From positions 62,001 through 126,000 of the forward strand of contig QZED01000001.1 of the NCBI GenBank assembly GCA_009917405.1: DNA of 64,000 nucleotides, in the 5' to 3' direction. This document shows positions 34,402 through 44,639 of the stretch, piece after piece. The stretch's first letter is position 1; every line of letters begins with the position of its first letter. Made by a program: the position numbers and the translations under genes. The notes under the pieces were generated by a model. The model saw nothing but the letters and a program-made list of their open reading frames with translations, searched no databases and was not told where the DNA came from. Source of the stretch: a bacterium c-19 (GTDB lineage Bacteria; Bacillota_I; Bacilli_A; Erysipelotrichales; Erysipelotrichaceae).

Positions 34402-36330
34402 ATGAGCGCAAAATCATATGATGCCGAGAGCATTCAAATACTGGATGGCTTAGATGCGGTAAGAAAGCGCCCCGGTATGTATATAGGCTCTACCGATGCA
34501 AGAGGGCTGCATCATCTTGTATGGGAAATTGTAGATAATTCCATTGATGAGGCTTTAAATGGCTATGGTGACACGATTAAGATAACGATAGAAAAGGACG
34601 GCTCCATGTCGATCGAAGATGAGGGACGCGGTATGCCGGTGGATAAGCATGCGAGCGGAGTATCGACCTTAGAGGTTATTTTTACGGTGCTTCATGCCGG
34701 CGGTAAATTCTCATCAGAGGGCGGATATAAAACCTCAGGCGGTCTGCACGGTGTCGGTGCCAGTGTTGTGAATGCCTTGTCTCGCTGGGTTGAGGTTACG
34801 GTATGCCGCAACGGCAAGATGTATCAAATGCGTTTTGAGGACGGCGGTCGTAAAATCGGCAAGCTGAAGGAGATCGGCAAATCGAATAAAACCGGCAGTA
34901 AGGTTCATTTTATGCCGGATGAACGCATTTTTACAACGACAAAATTCTCTTTTTCGCAGATTGCTCAGCGAGCGCAGGAAGAAGCTTTTTTGATGAAAGG
35001 CTTGCGCATGATTGTCAAAGATCTGCGTAAGGATCATGAGCGTGAGGAAACGTATTATTATGAAAACGGTTTAGAGGCATTTATCACATATCTTCATGAG
35101 GATAAACAAGTGTTTCACAAACCGGTTTCTTTCAGCGGTGAAGTCAACGGCATCAAGATTGACTGTGCATTCCAGTATACCGATGAATATCAGGAAAATA
35201 TGTTTTCTTTTGTCAATATGGTACGAACTAAAGACGGCGGTACACATGAAACCGGATGCCGCAGTGCCTTTACAAAAATATTTAATGAATATGCGCGCAA
35301 AAACAATCTGTTAAAGGAAAAGGATAAAAACTTTGAAGGCAGTGATATCCGTGAAGGCTTAACGGTGATTTTATCATTGGGAATTCCCGAAGATCTCTTG
35401 CAGTTTGAAGGGCAGACAAAAGGGAAGCTGGGAACTACGGAAGCCAAAGCAGCGGTTGATGCGCTCGTATGTGAAAAGCTAAGTTATTTCTTAGAGGAAA
35501 ACAAGGAGCTTTCGACTACTCTGATTAAAAAGATGGCACGTGCATCACAGGCGCGTGAGGCTGCTCGTAAGGCGCGTGATGATGCTCGTAAGGGCAAAAA
35601 TAAAGGTAAGAGTGAAAAGATCTTATCCGGAAAGCTGGCTTCGGCACAGTCTAAAGATGCGCGTAAAAAAGAATTATACTTGGTTGAGGGTGATTCTGCG
35701 GGCGGCAGTGCCAAACAGGGACGTGATTCCAAGTATCAGGCGATCTTGCCGCTTCGTGGTAAAGTATTGAATACGGAACGTGCTTCTGTTGCCAGCATTG
35801 AAAAAAACGAAGAATTAAATACAATTATTCATGCATTAGGTGCGGGTGTCGGACCGAACTTTCATGCCGAGGATGCGAACTATCACAAAGTGATCATCAT
35901 GACCGATGCCGATACGGATGGTGCTCATATTCAAACACTACTTTTGACATTCTTTTATCGCTATATGCGAGAATTGATTGAACAGGGAATGGTCTATATC
36001 GCATTGCCGCCGCTGTATAAGCTGCAAAAAGGTAAAGAAATTCAATATGCTTGGAACGATGAAGAATTGGAACAATATCGTAAAACATTCCCGAAAGGCT
36101 ACACCTTGCAGCGCTATAAGGGTCTCGGCGAAATGAACGCCGATCAGCTGTGGGATACGACGATGTGTCCGGAAACACGCACCTTAATCCAAGTGACAAT
36201 CGAAGATGCGGTTGTGGCGGAAAAGCGCGTGTCTGTTCTGATGGGGGATAAGGCTGAGCTTAGACGCGACTGGATCGAGGAAAATGTTTCCTTTACTTTA
36301 GAAGAAGATTATCAAACGGAGGTAAAATAA
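34402..36330 (+). CDS. parE: DNA topoisomerase IV subunit B
   Basis: 642 residues. GHKL ATPase with IVDNSIDEAL, GRGMPVD and LHGVGASVVNALS, transducer domain, then TOPRIM with EGDSAGGSAKQGRD (residue ~428) and the metal motif MTDADTDGAHIQ. With ParC it decatenates daughter chromosomes. Assigned ParE rather than GyrB because of its partner's ParC character and the plsY-parE-parC synteny; length alone does not separate the two. A lysine/arginine-rich stretch (RKARDDARKGKNKGKSEK) precedes the TOPRIM domain. It overlaps parC by one base (TAATG). Confidence 0.93.
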   Translation: MSAKSYDAESIQILDGLDAVRKRPGMYIGSTDARGLHHLVWEIVDNSIDEALNGYGDTIKITIEKDGSMSIEDEGRGMPVDKHASGVSTLEVIFTVLHAGGKFSSEGGYKTSGGLHGVGASVVNALSRWVEVTVCRNGKMYQMRFEDGGRKIGKLKEIGKSNKTGSKVHFMPDERIFTTTKFSFSQIAQRAQEEAFLMKGLRMIVKDLRKDHEREETYYYENGLEAFITYLHEDKQVFHKPVSFSGEVNGIKIDCAFQYTDEYQENMFSFVNMVRTKDGGTHETGCRSAFTKIFNEYARKNNLLKEKDKNFEGSDIREGLTVILSLGIPEDLLQFEGQTKGKLGTTEAKAAVDALVCEKLSYFLEENKELSTTLIKKMARASQAREAARKARDDARKGKNKGKSEKILSGKLASAQSKDARKKELYLVEGDSAGGSAKQGRDSKYQAILPLRGKVLNTERASVASIEKNEELNTIIHALGAGVGPNFHAEDANYHKVIIMTDADTDGAHIQTLLLTFFYRYMRELIEQGMVYIALPPLYKLQKGKEIQYAWNDEELEQYRKTFPKGYTLQRYKGLGEMNADQLWDTTMCPETRTLIQVTIEDAVVAEKRVSVLMGDKAELRRDWIEENVSFTLEEDYQTEVK

Positions 36331-38816
36331 TGAAAAATGTTGAATCCAATATCCGACATAAGCAGATTATTGAAACCCCGTTAGAAGAAATCATGGGGGA
36401 TCGTTTCGGTTCTTATTCTAAATATATTATTCAAGATCGTGCGCTGCCGGATGCGCGTGACGGTTTAAAACCGGTTCAGCGACGTATCCTGTATGCGATG
36501 TATACAGACGGGAATCGATATGACAAGGGATATCGCAAATCGGCAAAAACGGTCGGTTTGGTAATCGGCAACTATCATCCGCACGGAGACACCTCTGTCT
36601 ATGATGCGATGGTACGTATGTCGCAGGATTGGAAGATTCGCAGTCCGCAGATCGATATGCAGGGGAATAACGGTTCTATCGACGATGACCCCGCCGCTGC
36701 GATGCGTTATACCGAGGCAAGATTATCAAAAATCGCTGAATATCTGTTAATGGATATTGATAAGGATACGGTCTCCTGGAGCTTGAACTTTGATGATACT
36801 GACTATGAACCGACGGTATTGCCGGCTCGCTATCCGAATTTATTAGTAAACGGAATCACCGGAATCGCAGCCGGCTATGCGACCAATATTCCACCGCATA
36901 ATTTAGGTGAGGTCATTGATGCAGTCATCTATCGAATTCAATTTCCTGATTCCACGGTTGAAGAGCTGATGGAATATGTACAGGGACCGGATTTTCCTAC
37001 CGGCGGTATCGTTCAAGGCAAACAGGGAATTATTGATGCCTTCACTACCGGCCGCGGTAAAATTATGGTTCGCTCTAAAACGGAAATTATTCAGGCAAAA
37101 ACATGCCAACAGATCATCATTACTGAAATCCCATATGAAGTAATTAAAAGCAATATGGTGAAGAAAATCGATGATGTACGTTTAAATAAGAAAATTGACG
37201 GCATTATGGATGTACGTGATGAATCTGACCGCAACGGTTTACGGGTCGTGGTCGATATTAAAAAAGATGCCGATGCGAAGCTGATTTTGAATTATCTGTT
37301 TAAAAATACCGATTTACAGGTTTCTTATAACTACAATGTAATTGCGATTGTGAATAAGCGCCCGATGCAGATGGGATTGGCACAAATGCTCGATGCTTTC
37401 ATTGCCCATCGCGAAGAAGTTGTCGTGCGCCGCTGTCAATTTGATTTAAAGAAGAAACAACAGCGCTGTCATATTTTAGACGGCTTAATTCAAGCTATTT
37501 CGGTTTTAGATGAAGTTATTGCGCTCATTCGCAGTTCCAAAGACAAGGCTGATTCCAAAAATCGTTTGATTGAACGCTTTTCATTCAGTGAAGCACAGGC
37601 AGAAGCGATTGTGACAATGCGCTTATATCGCTTATCAAATACCGATGTTACCTTATTAAAAGAGGAACACGATACATTGGAGCGTGAAATTGCGGAACTT
37701 CAGGAAATTTTGGCAAATGACAAGTTGTTAAAGCGATTAATAATTAAAGAATGTAAAGAAGTTAAAAAGGAATTTCCGACTCAGCGTTTAACAAAGATTG
37801 AAGCGGAAATCGAAGAAATCGTAATTGATAAGGTTTCGATGATTGCCAGTGAGCAGGTGATGTTTACTTTATCAAAAGACGGTTATGCTAAACGAGTTTC
37901 GCTTCGTTCCTATAATGCCGCAAATGATGCATCGACAGGGATTAAGGAAGGCGATCGTTTGATCGGAAGCACTGAAGTAAATACCTTAGATCATATTTTG
38001 TTTTTTACAAGCAGAGGAACTTACGGCTATTTGAATGTTTATGAAGCAGAGGAAGCGAAATGGAAGGATATTGGATCTCATATTAATAATGCGATCAGAA
38101 TCAGCGGTGAGGAAAAAATTACCGATGCATTTGTGCTGAAACATTTTAAGACATATGCCTATATTGTGACCGTTACTAAAAACGGTATGATCAAGAAAAC
38201 GGCGATTCAGGAATATGAGGTGTCACGAAATAATAAAACGATGGCGAATATGAAACTGACGGATAATGATGAAGCGATTGCCTCAATGCTGGCATATGAA
38301 GGGGATGAAGTGCTGTTGTGCAGCAAAAACGGCTATATGAGCCGCTATCCGATTTCATTAATTCCGGCAACGGCACCGAAATCTAAGGGTGTAAAGGCAA
38401 TGAATCTCGTTGAGGATCAAGTGTGCAGTGCATGTATTTATCATAATGATACGGCACAGCTGCTTGTTGTCAGTGATACGGGAGCCATGAAGCGCTTAAA
38501 GATGAGCGATATTGACTTAACAGGAAGACCGGTGAAGGGTAACATGATCTGTAAAAAGGTAAAATCGAAGCCTTATCAGATTGCAGTGATCAAACTGTTT
38601 GATATTCAGGAGCAATTCACTGTGAAAGCGCAGGAAAACTATCCTCTGAATATGAAGGACATCTCTTTAATGAGCAGAGAAGCGACCTTCTCACAACCGC
38701 TCGGCACACTTCAAGATTTCTATATTGAACAAGGCATTCAAGCCATTGAACAGATTGAGATTCCCGCACAGACGGAAAAAACCGTCGGCTTTGAGGAATT
38801 GAATTTAGAATTATAA
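36330..38816 (+). CDS. parC: DNA topoisomerase IV subunit A
   Basis: 828 residues. SKYIIQDRALPDARDGLKPVQRRILYAM is the ParC-type winged-helix segment; the catalytic tyrosine is in AAAMRYTEARLSK (near residue 126). The C-terminal beta-pinwheel (about 500-810) has blades such as DGYAKRVSLRSYN and NGMIKKTAIQEYE and lacks a GyrA box, supporting ParC. The quinolone region reads HPHGDTSVYDA, with Thr where streptococcal ParC has Ser79. ATG overlaps the parE stop; CGGAGG precedes it. Confidence 0.95.
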   Translation: MKNVESNIRHKQIIETPLEEIMGDRFGSYSKYIIQDRALPDARDGLKPVQRRILYAMYTDGNRYDKGYRKSAKTVGLVIGNYHPHGDTSVYDAMVRMSQDWKIRSPQIDMQGNNGSIDDDPAAAMRYTEARLSKIAEYLLMDIDKDTVSWSLNFDDTDYEPTVLPARYPNLLVNGITGIAAGYATNIPPHNLGEVIDAVIYRIQFPDSTVEELMEYVQGPDFPTGGIVQGKQGIIDAFTTGRGKIMVRSKTEIIQAKTCQQIIITEIPYEVIKSNMVKKIDDVRLNKKIDGIMDVRDESDRNGLRVVVDIKKDADAKLILNYLFKNTDLQVSYNYNVIAIVNKRPMQMGLAQMLDAFIAHREEVVVRRCQFDLKKKQQRCHILDGLIQAISVLDEVIALIRSSKDKADSKNRLIERFSFSEAQAEAIVTMRLYRLSNTDVTLLKEEHDTLEREIAELQEILANDKLLKRLIIKECKEVKKEFPTQRLTKIEAEIEEIVIDKVSMIASEQVMFTLSKDGYAKRVSLRSYNAANDASTGIKEGDRLIGSTEVNTLDHILFFTSRGTYGYLNVYEAEEAKWKDIGSHINNAIRISGEEKITDAFVLKHFKTYAYIVTVTKNGMIKKTAIQEYEVSRNNKTMANMKLTDNDEAIASMLAYEGDEVLLCSKNGYMSRYPISLIPATAPKSKGVKAMNLVEDQVCSACIYHNDTAQLLVVSDTGAMKRLKMSDIDLTGRPVKGNMICKKVKSKPYQIAVIKLFDIQEQFTVKAQENYPLNMKDISLMSREATFSQPLGTLQDFYIEQGIQAIEQIEIPAQTEKTVGFEELNLEL

Positions 38817-38847
38817 AAGAGGCAGCACACATGTGTTGCTTTTTTCT
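38817..38847 (+). terminator. parE-parC terminator
   Basis: GCAGCAC with GTGTTGC (one G-U pair) flanked by A and T runs. Confidence 0.7.
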
Positions 38848-38945
38848 GTATTTAAGCAGAACATCTATTTGATGTGCAATCGTATAAAATGCTTTTTCTT
38901 GTAAATACGTATATCATTGACTTCAAAAAGCGTTACCGATATAAT

Positions 38946-39285
38946 ATGAATATTAAAAACGTGTTTTTTAAGAAAGCTGATGATGAGCTAGTCGCTTCCG
39001 AAAAAGTGACAATAGGATTAACCGGTGGATGCTTAGTGATTACTTCATTGATTATGTTGATATTTTTTATCAAAGCTATATTTTTTCCGATGTCAGCGAT
39101 TACTGATTTTGGTGCATATGGTCAGTGTCGTATTTGCGAATATGGAGAGAATCCCATCGTATTCTTTTGATTTACCGATGTTTTTTATCACAACGATCAC
39201 TTTTATCTCTGCTTATGTGTTCATGATCGCTTATTATGCGGCTCAGATTAAAAAACAGACGCTGAAAAGCATCATGTCTGAATAA
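38946..39285 (+). pseudogene. Small membrane protein, probably frameshifted
   Basis: Two overlapping frames look like halves of one two-helix membrane protein. The first frame runs from about 38946 (MNIKNVFFKKADDELVASEK) through a membrane helix (IGLTGGCLVITSLIMLIFFIKAIFF) and stops at 39170. The second, shifted by +1, is open across 39080-39285 and gives RIPSYSFDLPMFFITT, a second helix (TFISAYVFMIAYYAA) and a basic end QIKKQTLKSIMSE. The shift point must lie between about 39075 and 39160; a T6 run at ~39080 is one possible slip site. A TATAAT directly before the first ATG makes that start doubtful. Family not recognised. Confidence 0.4.
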
Positions 39286-39369
39286 AGAGAACGGATGAGG
39301 AAAATTATTATTCGCTACTGAATACAGTAATACGGGCGGTTAATATATAAAATTAATAGGAGTATGAAA

Positions 39370-41154
39370 ATGAACAAACAACATCAGATTGAGGAAGAAA
39401 TCAAACGATATGAGAATGAATGCAAGCCGTTAATAACAAACTCGCATTTTTACTCATGGCTTCGCATTTTTTGCATGGTTGCTGCCCTTGTGCTTGCAAT
39501 CTATGCGGATCAAAGCAAGCGTTCTTTCGGTTTTGTATTGGCAGCTTTATTTTTAGTACTTTTTTCATTCTTGGTCATCAAGCATAATGATATAAAAAAA
39601 CAACTACGTCATGCAGAGGCAAAAATCATTGTAAAAAAGCGCATTTTAAGTCGTTTTAGCGATCAGTGGCATACAGAAGCGAAGTCACTGCAATGTCCGG
39701 AAGATGACTGTATAGCCTATGACTTGGATTTGCTTGGTCCAGATTCCTTATATGCTTATATCAGCTTTTGTGCGACACCGTTTGGAAAAGCGCGTTTGAT
39801 GTCATTGATTAGGGGCGAAGCTGCCGATCGAAAAAGCATTCTGCGCAGACAAGATGCGATACGGGAATTGTTGCAGCATGAGGATTTGCTTTTGGCATAT
39901 GAAAGCGGCAGTGTCTTGTTTGAACAAGATGCCCATCATATCAAGACACAGGATCTGGAGGCATTGATAGCTTACAGTGAAAAGCGTACCAGTTTGTTTC
40001 CTAGATGGTTTGTATGGTTTTCCACGCTTTGTGCGATGCTTTGTATATCGGCATTGATTTTGGCATTTTGCGGATTGATTCCTTATGGCTATAGTGCGGT
40101 TTTATTGTTGGTTAATTTGATCATCAGTATTATCATCAACGGAAGCAGTCACAATGAGCTTTCTTTATCTAAAGATACGGCTCGCATACTGAAGGATTAT
40201 GATTTCTTATTTCAATGTGTCAGTGATGTAAAGTTGAAAAGTCCTTTATTATGTGAGCTGCAAAAGACAATGCAGGACGCAGAACGGTCGATGAAGCGAT
40301 TTAATCATATTTTAGATATTATTTTATTACGAAACAACGTGATTTCTTATTTCGTGCTATCGGCACTGTTACAGTTTGATGTCATCTGTGTGCGCCTATT
40401 AGAACAATGGCGATCACACTATGGGATCGCGATGCGTTCATGGCTTGAGGCGGCTGGTGATTGGGAAGCATTAGTATCTTTAAGTGTTATTGCCCAAGTA
40501 AAGCATTCTTGGTGTTTTCCGGAAATTATAGATAATGAGGAACCGCTTTATGAAATTAAGGAAGGATACCATCCGTTAATAGCGGAAAACAAGGCAGTCG
40601 CAAACTCCATCGATTTAAAAAGCGGCAGTGTGATTATTACCGGATCCAATATGAGCGGGAAAACGACATTTCTGCGTACTTTGGGAATTGCCGCAATGAT
40701 GGCAAAAGCTGGTGCGCCTGTCTGTGCGAAACAAATGCGCTTTACACCGATGCGCGTCTTTACCTCAATGCGCGTTAAAGATGATGTGAAAAGCGGTATC
40801 TCTACGTTTTATGCAGAGCTTCTCAGAATTCGGCAAATGATGGAAGCGGCGAAAACCAAAGAACCGATGATTGTACTGATTGATGAAATATTTAAGGGAA
40901 CAAACAGTGCCGATCGTCTGTTATGCGCTGAAACCGCGATTGCTAAGCTGCATTTACCGCATGTGATCACCTTAGTGTCTACTCATGATTTTGAACTCTG
41001 TAATCTTCAAGACGATCCGATGATCCAAGCGATGAATACGCATTTCAGTGAATATTATCAGAATGATGAAATCCACTTTGATTATTTATTAAGAGACGGG
41101 CGCTGTACCTCTACCAACGCAAAGGAATTGATGCGATTGGCGGGAATTGTATAA
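39370..41154 (+). CDS. Membrane-anchored MutS-like ATPase
   Basis: 594 residues. The C-terminal third is a MutS domain V: Walker A TGSNMSGKTTFLRTLG (near residue 425), STFYAELLRI, Walker B MIVLIDEIFKGTNSADR and LVSTHDF. In place of the mismatch-recognition domain there are two N-terminal membrane helices (residues ~30-70) and two more around 210-255. No Smr nuclease domain as in MutS2. This family occurs widely in gut Bacillota but its function is unknown; mismatch repair is unlikely given the membrane anchor. ATG at 39370 has better spacing from TAGGAG than 39364. The C-terminal terminator makes it monocistronic. Confidence 0.8.
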   Translation: MNKQHQIEEEIKRYENECKPLITNSHFYSWLRIFCMVAALVLAIYADQSKRSFGFVLAALFLVLFSFLVIKHNDIKKQLRHAEAKIIVKKRILSRFSDQWHTEAKSLQCPEDDCIAYDLDLLGPDSLYAYISFCATPFGKARLMSLIRGEAADRKSILRRQDAIRELLQHEDLLLAYESGSVLFEQDAHHIKTQDLEALIAYSEKRTSLFPRWFVWFSTLCAMLCISALILAFCGLIPYGYSAVLLLVNLIISIIINGSSHNELSLSKDTARILKDYDFLFQCVSDVKLKSPLLCELQKTMQDAERSMKRFNHILDIILLRNNVISYFVLSALLQFDVICVRLLEQWRSHYGIAMRSWLEAAGDWEALVSLSVIAQVKHSWCFPEIIDNEEPLYEIKEGYHPLIAENKAVANSIDLKSGSVIITGSNMSGKTTFLRTLGIAAMMAKAGAPVCAKQMRFTPMRVFTSMRVKDDVKSGISTFYAELLRIRQMMEAAKTKEPMIVLIDEIFKGTNSADRLLCAETAIAKLHLPHVITLVSTHDFELCNLQDDPMIQAMNTHFSEYYQNDEIHFDYLLRDGRCTSTNAKELMRLAGIV

Positions 41155-41179
41155 CAGCTAAAATAACTTTAAAAAGATC

Positions 41180-41208
41180 ATGTCGGTGTATAAGCATCGA
41201 CATTTTTT
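41180..41208 (+). terminator. MutS-like gene terminator
   Basis: ATGTCGGTG (41180-41188) with CATCGACAT (41195-41203, one G-U), then Ts. Confidence 0.8.
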
Positions 41209-41273
41209 AATATCATTTAAATTTATTTTTTATTTATTCATAATAATCCTTGTTTCAAATTGCTTTTTCATAT

Positions 41274-41302
41274 ACATAGATTAAAAAGGAGTGTCCATAC
41301 TA
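41274..41302 (+). promoter_or_regulatory. Sigma-G-type promoter of the spoVA operon
   Basis: ACATA (41274-41278), 17 bases, CATACTA (41296-41302). The -10 matches the sigma-G consensus CATWHTA fully; the -35 differs from GHATR at its first base. spoVA is sigma-G-dependent in B. subtilis. Confidence 0.6.
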
Positions 41303-41325
41303 GTGAATATGAGGAGGTTACCCTT

Positions 41326-41766
41326 ATGGATCAAAAACGTTTGCAGGACACTGCGAAAGCGCATGTGCCAAAAACACATAAAGGGAAGAATGCATTAGTT
41401 GCTTTTATCAGCGGCGGTGTGATTGGAGCGATCGGACAGGGATTGTGTTACGTGTATATGCAAAGCTTTGAGATTGATAAAGAAACAGCATTGCCTATGG
41501 TCATAGTGACAATTATTCTTATTACTGCTATCACAACCGGCTTTGGCATCTATGATAAAGCGGCGCAGTATTGCGGTGCCGGATTGTTTATTCCGATTTC
41601 CGGTTTTGCGAATTCACTAACATCAGCCGCAATGGAAGGAAAAAGCGAAGGTCCCATTTACGGCATTGGTTCTAATATGTTCAAGCTAGCCGGCAGTGTT
41701 TTGACCTACGGTATTGCTTCGGCATTCTTTTTCGGTGCGCTACGTTATTTGTTATTTGGAGGTTAA
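41326..41766 (+). CDS. spoVAC: Stage V sporulation protein AC
   Basis: 146-residue integral membrane protein of the spore inner membrane, part of the SpoVA channel that imports dipicolinic acid during sporulation and releases it at germination. Four hydrophobic helices; typical segments are FISGGVIGAIGQGL, GFGIYDKAAQYCGAGLFIPISGFANS and AAMEGKSEGPIYGIGSNMFKLAG. ATG at 41326 follows GAGGAGGTTACCCTT. First gene of a four-gene operon; spoVAA and spoVAB are not present, as in many Clostridia-like genomes. Confidence 0.95.
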   Translation: MDQKRLQDTAKAHVPKTHKGKNALVAFISGGVIGAIGQGLCYVYMQSFEIDKETALPMVIVTIILITAITTGFGIYDKAAQYCGAGLFIPISGFANSLTSAAMEGKSEGPIYGIGSNMFKLAGSVLTYGIASAFFFGALRYLLFGG

Positions 41767-41769
41767 CTT

Positions 41770-42768
41770 ATGACGACAATTCAATTTCATCATGTCTATG
41801 TTGCTTCTCGAAGTGCTGTTGCCGGATCTTTGGAAGCACAGGGACCGCTGCAAAAATATTTTGATAAGACTTATGAGGATAATTACTGTAATGAAAAAAG
41901 CTTTGAGAAAGCAGAACGTGCAATGGTATATGATGCCTGTGATATTGCTTTGCGCAAAGCAAACCAAAAGCCTTCGGATGTAGATATTATTTTCGGCGGT
42001 GATTTGATCAATCAATTAACCTCGTCGCATTATTTTGCTCGTGACACGAATGTGCCGTTTATCGGTATGTATGCGGCATGTGCAACAAGCTCTTTGATCA
42101 TCGGTCAGGCAGCGATGTGGATAGAACAAGGATATGCCAAACAAGCGCTTGCCTTTACCAGTTCTCATGTCGCAACGGCAGAACGACAATTTCGATATCC
42201 GAATGAATACGGCGTACAGAAAAAAGCGACAACGACATCGACTGTCACCGGTGCTGGCGCTATCCTTTTAAGCGGTCAGCCCTCACTCATTAAAGTCAGT
42301 GCATTTACCCCAGGTAAAATTTGTGACTGGAATTACAGTGATGCGAATGATATGGGTGTGGCAATGGCGCCGGCGGCCTACGATACATTAAATCGTCATT
42401 TTCAAAATACAAATACTGACTTCACCGATTATGATTTAATTGCGACTGGCGATCTTTCACAGCTTGGCTTTTCTTTCTTGATGGATCTGTTTTATCAAGA
42501 TGAGCATCCGGTGGAGCATCGACTCCATGACTGTGGTTTGATGATTTATGATACCGGTAAGCAAGACGTATTTTGCGGCGGCAGCGGCTGTGCTTGCAGT
42601 ATGTGTGTTTCTATGGCGAAGCTGTTACAGGAAATAGAGCAGGGGACATATCAGCGAGTTATGGTAATTGCGACAGGCGCCTTATTATCTCCGGTTGCCA
42701 TTCAGCAAAAAGAAAGTATCCCTTGCATCGCTCATGCGATCGTATATGAAAGGAGTGAGGGAAAATGA
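41770..42768 (+). CDS. spoVAD: Stage V sporulation protein AD
   Basis: 332 residues, thiolase-like fold that binds dipicolinic acid on the outer face of the spore inner membrane. Typical pattern: [53 protein letters not shown] and [14 protein letters not shown]. Three bases after spoVAC, and its stop overlaps the next start (ATGA), so coupling is expected. Confidence 0.95.
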   Translation: MTTIQFHHVYVASRSAVAGSLEAQGPLQKYFDKTYEDNYCNEKSFEKAERAMVYDACDIALRKANQKPSDVDIIFGGDLINQLTSSHYFARDTNVPFIGMYAACATSSLIIGQAAMWIEQGYAKQALAFTSSHVATAERQFRYPNEYGVQKKATTTSTVTGAGAILLSGQPSLIKVSAFTPGKICDWNYSDANDMGVAMAPAAYDTLNRHFQNTNTDFTDYDLIATGDLSQLGFSFLMDLFYQDEHPVEHRLHDCGLMIYDTGKQDVFCGGSGCACSMCVSMAKLLQEIEQGTYQRVMVIATGALLSPVAIQQKESIPCIAHAIVYERSEGK

Positions 42769-43118
42769 TGATGATTTTTAACGCCTTTCTCGTATGCGGC
42801 ACCATTTGTTTAGCCGGTCAGTTGCTTTATGATTATACAAAGCTGACTCCCGGTCATATCACTTCTATTTTTGTGGCTGTCGGTGCGGCATTAGATACAT
42901 TTTCCCTTTATGATCGCCTGATTGAGTTCGCGGGTGCAGGAGCTAGCTTACCGATTACAAGCTTCGGTCATTCATTGATTCACGGTGCTTTGACAGCGGC
43001 TCAAGAGCAGGGACTGATGGGAATATTACTTGGAATGTTTGACTTGACGGCTGCAGGCATTACCGCGGCGATTTTATTCGCTTTTTTAGCTGCTGTGATC
43101 TTTAAACCGCGCACATGA
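42765..43118 (+). CDS. spoVAE: Stage V sporulation protein AE (AEb type)
   Basis: 117-residue membrane protein of the SpoVA channel. [24 protein letters not shown], then [34 protein letters not shown] are the family segments. Homologous in layout to SpoVAC. ATG at 42765 overlaps the spoVAD stop by 4 bases; AAAGGAG precedes it. Its own last bases overlap spoVAF in the same way. Confidence 0.93.
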   Translation: MMMIFNAFLVCGTICLAGQLLYDYTKLTPGHITSIFVAVGAALDTFSLYDRLIEFAGAGASLPITSFGHSLIHGALTAAQEQGLMGILLGMFDLTAAGITAAILFAFLAAVIFKPRT

Positions 43119-44479
43119 AAGCATTGTCTTTACAAGAACGCCTGTCAAGCTTAAAAAGCGCCGTCAGTGATTCATTTGACGTCGTTTATCGAAATGTAGA
43201 GATCAATCATCATCGCTGTGTGATTGTCTTTTTATCCTCATTAAGTGACAGTCAGTTGATCGCAGATATCGTTGAAAGTATTGTCATCACTGTAAAAAGT
43301 GAGGTTGCCTTAACCTTTTATCCTGGTAGTGTAGAAGCCAAAACGAATCAACATCAGGCGATTACCGCATTGTTATCAGGTCAATGCCTTGTGCTGGTAG
43401 AAGGAATCGATGCATATTTTTGTGTAGAAACCCGCAGTTATCCATCACGTTCCACCGCTGAACCTAGTGTCGAAAAAAGCATACGCGGCTCACATGACGG
43501 GTTTGTGGAAAATATCATTTTAAATGTCGGTTTAATTCGCCGTAGAATCCGCGATCCGCACCTTCGCATCGTTATTAATAAAGAAGGTGTCAAGACAAGA
43601 ACCGACATTGCTTATGTCTATATTGAACATTTGGTTGATCCTGATATCTTAGCGGATTTTGAGCATCGCTTGAAAACATTAGATGAAACAGAAATTCTGT
43701 CAGAACGCAATTTGAGTGAGCAGCTTTATGGGAAAACATGGAATCCATATCCACATGTACGCTACAGTGAGCGTCCCGATATATGTGCGATTCATCTTTT
43801 ACAAGGGTATTTGATCGTATTAGTCGACAATTCACCTTGTGCAATTATTATTCCAACGACCTTTTTTGAACAGACAAAACAGATTGAGGAATATACACAA
43901 ACAACGCTGATTGCGACATTTACTCGTATTATTCGTTTAGTCGGTATCTTGTTTTCCATCTATTTATTACCGCTGTGGATCACGGTGATCATTGATAAAA
44001 ATCCGACCATGTTAAACTTTCCGCTGGAGGATCATGTTAAAGTATTGGAATTTGGTTTTCAAGTGATCTTTGCGGATATTGTAGTAGAATGGATCCGTCA
44101 AAGCTTAATTCATACTCCGACAATATTGTCCGGCATTATGAGCTTTATCGTCATCTTTGTATTAGGGGATACGGCAGTTAATTTCGGTGTTTATACTAAT
44201 GAGATTTTATTAATGATTGCCTTGTGCAATATTGGCAATTTTCTTACTCCTAATTATGAGTTATCGCTTGCTAATAAAGCATTTCGTATCTTAATCGGTT
44301 TGATGGCGTTGTTTTTCGGACAGGCAGGCTTTTGTATTGGAGTATTGTTCCATGTGATTGTACTGCTTTCCACTAAATCGATTAAATTCCCATATCTTTA
44401 TCCGTTTATACCGTTTTCTTATCGAGAATGCAAAAAAATTTTATTCGGAGCGCCGATTCGTTTAAAAAAAGATGATTGA
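43115..44479 (+). CDS. spoVAF: SpoVAF / GerA-family spore germination protein
   Basis: 454 residues. Relative of the A subunits of germinant receptors, associated with SpoVA and the receptor cluster. An N-terminal soluble part includes [28 protein letters not shown] and [19 protein letters not shown]; the C-terminal part has about five membrane helices (from [23 protein letters not shown]) ending in the [10 protein letters not shown] motif typical of the family. ATG at 43115 overlaps spoVAE by 4 bases. Terminated at 44493-44519. Confidence 0.93.
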   Translation: MKALSLQERLSSLKSAVSDSFDVVYRNVEINHHRCVIVFLSSLSDSQLIADIVESIVITVKSEVALTFYPGSVEAKTNQHQAITALLSGQCLVLVEGIDAYFCVETRSYPSRSTAEPSVEKSIRGSHDGFVENIILNVGLIRRRIRDPHLRIVINKEGVKTRTDIAYVYIEHLVDPDILADFEHRLKTLDETEILSERNLSEQLYGKTWNPYPHVRYSERPDICAIHLLQGYLIVLVDNSPCAIIIPTTFFEQTKQIEEYTQTTLIATFTRIIRLVGILFSIYLLPLWITVIIDKNPTMLNFPLEDHVKVLEFGFQVIFADIVVEWIRQSLIHTPTILSGIMSFIVIFVLGDTAVNFGVYTNEILLMIALCNIGNFLTPNYELSLANKAFRILIGLMALFFGQAGFCIGVLFHVIVLLSTKSIKFPYLYPFIPFSYRECKKILFGAPIRLKKDD

Positions 44480-44492
44480 AACAGACAAGACG

Positions 44493-44519
44493 ACAGATTC
44501 TTCAGGAATCTGTTTTTTA
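44493..44519 (+). terminator. spoVA operon terminator
   Basis: 8-bp perfect stem ACAGATTC / GAATCTGT around TTCAG, then Ts. Confidence 0.85.
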
Positions 44520-44639
44520 TGTATATGACAATGTGTATCAAAGATTCGTTGAGTATATGCGGCAGCGAAACCGGCAGAAAAGATTGCGCAGTGTGTCGAT
44601 ATTTGATATAATAGCACAAGCAGGCGATGAGGTGAACAT

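Noticed and set aside
36330-38816. Quinolone-resistance mutation in ParC (Thr in place of Ser in HPHGDTS)
   Set aside because: A natural Ser/Thr difference between lineages cannot be told from a selected mutation without sister sequences.
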